Positions 60,090 through 64,000 of a stretch of 64,000 nucleotides of DNA are shown here, piece by piece (within the stretch, counting starts at the first letter, position 1; each line of letters starts with the position of its first letter). This DNA is from Glandiceps talaboti (Eukaryota > Hemichordata > Enteropneusta > Spengelidae), in NCBI RefSeq assembly GCF_964340395.1, contig NC_135564.1, positions 17,544,431 to 17,608,430 of the forward strand. Direction: 5' to 3'. Made by a program: the position numbers and the translations under genes. The notes below the pieces were generated by a model. It did not search any database, was not told the DNA's origin, and saw only the letters and a program-made list of their open reading frames with translations.

Positions 60090-61458
60090 CCTATCAGAGA
60101 TGCTGTCTAGATCCTATCATAGATGCTGTACTGTCTAGATCTTACCCTATCAGAGATGCTGTACTGTCTAGATCCTACCCTATCAGAGATGCTGTACTGT
60201 CTAGATCCTACCCTATCAGAGATGCTGTACTGTCTAGATCCTACCATATCAGAGATGTTGTCTAGATCCTACCCTATCAGAGATGTTGTCTAGATCCTAC
60301 CCTATCAGAGATGCTGTACTGTCTAGATCCTACCCTATCAGAGATGCTGTACTGTCTAGATCCTACCCTATCAGAGATGCTGTACTGTCTAGATCCTACC
60401 ATATCAGAGATGCTATCTAGATCCTACCCTATCAGAGATGCTGTACTGTCTAGATCCTACCCTATCAGAGATGCTGTACTGTCTAGATCCTACCCTATCA
60501 GAGATGCTGTACTGTCTAGATCCTACCCTATCAGAGATGCTATCTAGATCCTACCCTATCAGAGATGCTGTCTAGATCCTACCCTATCAGAGATGCTGTA
60601 CTGTCTAGATCCTACCCTATCAGAGATGCTGTCTTGATCCTTCCCTATCAGAGATGCTGTACTGTCTAGATCCTACCCTATCAGAGATGCTGTACTGTCT
60701 AGATCCTACCCTATCAGAGATGCTGTACTGTCTAGATCCTACCCTATCAGAGATGCTGTCTAGATCCTACCCTATCAGAGATGCTGTACTGTCTAGATCC
60801 TACCCTATCAGAGATGCTGTACTGTCTAGATCCTACCCTATCAGAGATGCTGTACTGTCTAGATCCTACCCTATCAGAGATGCTGTCTAGATCCTACCCT
60901 ATCAGAGATGCTGTCTAGATCCTACCCTATCAGAGATGCTGTCTAGATCCTACCCTATCAGAGATGCTGTACTGTCTAGATCCTACCCTATCAGAGATGC
61001 TGTCTAGATCCTACCCTATCAGAGATGCTGTACTGTCTAGATCCTACCCTATCAGAGATGCTGTACTGTCTAGATCCTACCCTATCAGAGATGCTGTCTA
61101 GATCCTACCCTATCAGAGATGCTGTCTAGATTCTACCCTATCAGAGATGCTGTACTGTCTAGATCCTACCCTATCAGAGATGCTGTCTAGATCCTACCCT
61201 ATCAGAGATGCTGTACTGTCTAGATCCTACCCTATCAGAGATGCTGTCTAGATCCTACCCTATCAGAGATGCTGTCTAGATTCTACCCTATCAGAGATGC
61301 TATCTAGATCCTACCCTATCAGAGATGCTGTCTAGATCCTACCCTATCAGAGATGCTGTCTAGATTCTACCCTATCAGAGATGCTATCTAGATCCTACCC
61401 TATCAGAGATGCTGTCTAGATCCTACCCTATCAGAGATACTGTCTATATCCTACCCGT
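60090..61458 (+). repeat. minisatellite of 33-bp and 28-bp units, about 45 copies
   Basis: The long unit is CCTACCCTATCAGAGATGCT then GTACTGTCTAGAT (33 bp). The short unit lacks five bases (GCTGTCTAGAT, 28 bp). Long units dominate on the left, short ones on the right. Runs of 33-bp units stay in frame and give short open frames with an 11-residue period (MLYCLDPTLSE); 28-bp units break them. It lies in intron 5 and I do not regard it as coding. Confidence 0.96.
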
Positions 61459-61459
61459 G

Positions 61460-62340
61460 CTCATTGATAGCTGATCAGCCATTGTGGTTAGAACCACTGT
61501 AGTGTATTAGACAAAATACTAAAGAAGGCCTTAGTTTTCTGTGCAACATCTTTTTGAATGAGCGTTTTCAAAGATGTCTCTCCTGTGGAAATCAATTTCA
61601 GTGAAAATTTCTTTTTGTGAATACTTCCATTACAAGTCACTAGAAGTCCTTCAAATGGAAATGCAAGGAGAATTCAATCTCTTTTTTTGCCTTGTGGCAA
61701 TGTGATTGAGATTGGAAATGGAAATATTTCATGCCACATATGTATGTGTAAATTGTATAGCTTCAGGAAAAATGTGCATGTTATTACTGCCGTTGTTCCT
61801 ATTTATCTGTGATCACTGATTTTCGTGTCTTTTTCTTTATTGGTGGATCTGTAATTAGAATTATCGGTATTCATGATTTGATCAGAATGGTATTACTGTT
61901 TCAACATCCATGGAAATATCTTAGAAGTATATCCGCAAAGGTTTTAGGACTAAGGAGATTGGGAAAGGATTGGGTACTGATGAATGTGTGTCTGAGATAA
62001 AATGTCTCTGCTAGAGTTTTTAAATTTAGTAATAAAAGGGGGAATTAGTCTGTAAGGTATGCTGTGAGGGGGTGCCTTCATGCATCGGGCGAACCCGCAT
62101 TAAGAGCAAGGCCAATGAGGGTGGAGTACAAAAACTATGAAATGATATATCTTGTAGTCTAAGAGATCAAATGGAACCGTTTTGAATACATATTGCTCAT
62201 AGTTAGCCCTGTAAAAGACTCAGAAGCTCAGGTGGGACTTGACCTATCTGTACAACCCTGGAAAAGTAGAGATGACTAAAAAAAATACAAGACGTACAGA
62301 TGATTGGGAGGAAGATATTGTAATGTATTTAGACATCACT
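61460..62340 (+). other. intron 5 stretch, no gene seen
   Basis: AT-rich unique sequence. The GC-richer patch near 62075-62105 (GGGCGAACCCGCATT) is unexplained. Confidence 0.45.
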
Positions 62341-62344
62341 ATGT

Positions 62345-62690
62345 TCATAGTGACTTTGCCAGATAAAAAAATGTTGTATGAATTCTATGGCAATGTTGTT
62401 ATGAATTTGAAAATAGCAAGCAGGTCTTGATTTCCTCTGATAAAAAAACCTCTCAGACAAGCATCCATTCCTCTGAGACAAGATTACCCTTATCTGGTAA
62501 TTTTCAGAAATGCACGTATCGATGTCCATAGTGACATTGTGAGTTAAAAAAAAACCTTGAATGAATTCTATGGCAATGTCATTATGAATTTGAAATCAAC
62601 CAGCAGGTCTTGATTTCCTCTGATCAAATAAACTCAGACAAGCATCCAGTCCTCTGAGACAAGATGACCCTCGTTTAGATAATTAAATGA
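62345..62690 (+). repeat. tandem duplication, about 183-bp period
   Basis: GAATTCTATGGCAATGT occurs at 62380 and 62563. Both copies continue through ATTATGAATTTGAAA-type sequence, CAGGTCTTGATTTCCTCTGA, CTCAGACAAGCATCCA and CCTCTGAGACAAGAT. Confidence 0.88.
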
Positions 62691-62694
62691 ATGC

Positions 62695-64000
62695 CAACAA
62701 ACTTTCCAAAGCAGGTCACTTTGTGTCTGAAAGGCCATAGATAAGTAAAAATATCATTGGAGAGGATTCTCCAGGGTTTTACCTAGGTATTCTACTGGCA
62801 TGATGAATAGATTTGTATACATTTATTAGGTTTCACCTTGATGTCGTCATTTTCAATTTTACCTTAGAATTATAAATATTTAGTGTCTTTTTATAAAGAT
62901 ATGTTACTTGTACTTCTCAGTTTCTGTTTCAATCAATCAATTAATTAATGTTTGTAATGACACTTTAATACTTTCTACTTGTTTTCTCAAACATTTTTAT
63001 CATTTAAATTTTGTGACATGAATGATTTTTATACAGGTCCAGGATATTTAAAAAAACTGAAGTTGAAATAGTGGGGGTGGGGGTGGGGGGGGGGTATGAT
63101 GTGAACATTTCTTATATACCTTAAAATGTATACTTTAACAGCCTTTGGAACAAATGGTAAAGAAAGCAGTGTTGTCTTTATTTTTGTCTGTTTTGGAATG
63201 TCTGTGTGCTAATAAGGATAACCGCACAATGGCACACAAGCTTAACAAGCGAACTTCAATCATTTAGGGGGTCTGGCGTCAATGCGATTGCTGAACTTCA
63301 TTTTCACACTTCTAATTAAGTTTGGAAACTTTCACGCCATCAGTGATAAAATCTTCTGTATTTACTAATGAGATGTTGATGAGGTGATGAAAATTTACTT
63401 CTTAAGTGAAATACAGTGTGCCAGGGTTTCGATGTTCGTTCATTGAGCTTGTACGACACTGTGTGATCATCCCGTAGTGTACAGTTCATACAGTTGAACC
63501 TGCACTGATATTCTAACATAAACAGTTTCTTTCTGAAAGTATAGAAAGTGATTTATGAACTTTTATTTCTGTTATATTTTTTTAACTTGTTTTTATTGCG
63601 AGTTCAAACAAAGAAAGTGAATACATTTACCAAGAAAAAAACAACAGAAAATAGCTTCCAGTTCATTAAAAAAAAGAAAAAGGAAAAAATGAACCAGACA
63701 TTACAAGTCAAAATCATTCCACTTCGTTACAAAAATTGTAATTTGTTGTTCCTTTTGGAAGTAAAATAATTGAGTTGTTTAGCATCCCTAATATTTGCAA
63801 TTAGTAAATTGAAAGAAGAGAGTACTGGCTTTAACTTGCACTCATAAATGTTTTTTTTTTTTTTGCGATAACGATTAAATGACTTAGCAGTATCGAAAAA
63901 ATAGGGTCTCGTCGAATAATTTGTTTTGCAGTAAACTTTTGTGGGGTCTGTAATGAAATACCCCATAGAGAAATAAAGCTATTCCAAATAGTTTGAACAC
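62695..64000 (+). other. intron 5 stretch to window edge, no exon seen
   Basis: AT-rich, with a G-rich run at 63073-63094 (GTGGGGGTGGGGGTGGGGGG). I looked for the next PIP kinase exon and did not find it. Confidence 0.5.

Noticed and set aside
60053-60890. Repeated 11-residue frames (LYCLDPTLSEM-type)
   Set aside because: Caused by runs of 33-bp repeat units; neighbouring 28-bp units break the frame.
60090-61458. CRISPR-like array
   Set aside because: Units are contiguous, with no unique spacers, and the DNA is clearly eukaryotic. The same holds for the arrays at 636, 38215, 53192 and 56302.
1-64000. Integrated viral or endogenous retroviral genes
   Set aside because: No long frame with reverse transcriptase, integrase, capsid or polymerase motifs on either strand; no paired long terminal repeats noticed.

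Overview
This is eukaryotic DNA, most likely from an invertebrate animal. It is AT-rich, has split genes with GT/AG introns, and is dense in microsatellites, minisatellites, foldback elements and short transposons. The sequence does not fix the phylum. There are no bacterial-type operons, rRNA genes, intact tRNA genes or CRISPR arrays.

One protein-coding gene is clearly recognisable: the 5' part of a plus-strand type I phosphatidylinositol-4-phosphate 5-kinase (PIP5K1). Five exons are proposed: 8342-8423, 9321-9400 (or from 9318), 57677-57796, 58204-58334 and 59348-59465. They join in frame to 177 codons. Exons 3-5 match the conserved N-terminal part of the kinase. Exons 1-2 rest on the ATG context, an upstream in-frame stop, splice sites and phase. 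Intron 2 is about 48.3 kb. The catalytic lysine, MDYSLL region and activation loop lie on exons beyond the right edge. The first ~630 bases end in a plus-strand AATAAA and may be the 3' end of an upstream transcript.

Layout: 1-630 possible 3' UTR; 636-4892 a 47-bp minisatellite with a 1076-bp higher-order duplication; 5791-6316 a tetranucleotide array split by an 85-bp-arm palindrome, then a Z-DNA-type tract; 6440-7690 a nested inverted-repeat element; 7700-8341 promoter/5' UTR; 8342-9400 exons 1-2; 9401-57676 giant intron; 57677-59465 exons 3-5; 59466-64000 intron 5 with a 1.4-kb minisatellite.

The giant intron is a transposon graveyard. It holds three copies of a hAT-like MITE (one with a perfect 8-bp target duplication), a tRNA-derived SINE with A and B boxes, several long foldback elements, a possible Penelope-like element remnant, many local tandem duplications, and minisatellites at 53.2-54.2 kb and 55.4-55.9 kb. 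Three short elements lie inside local tandem duplications whose other copies lack them, so the insertions can be read directly. No new gene system was found; the unusual content is repeat architecture.
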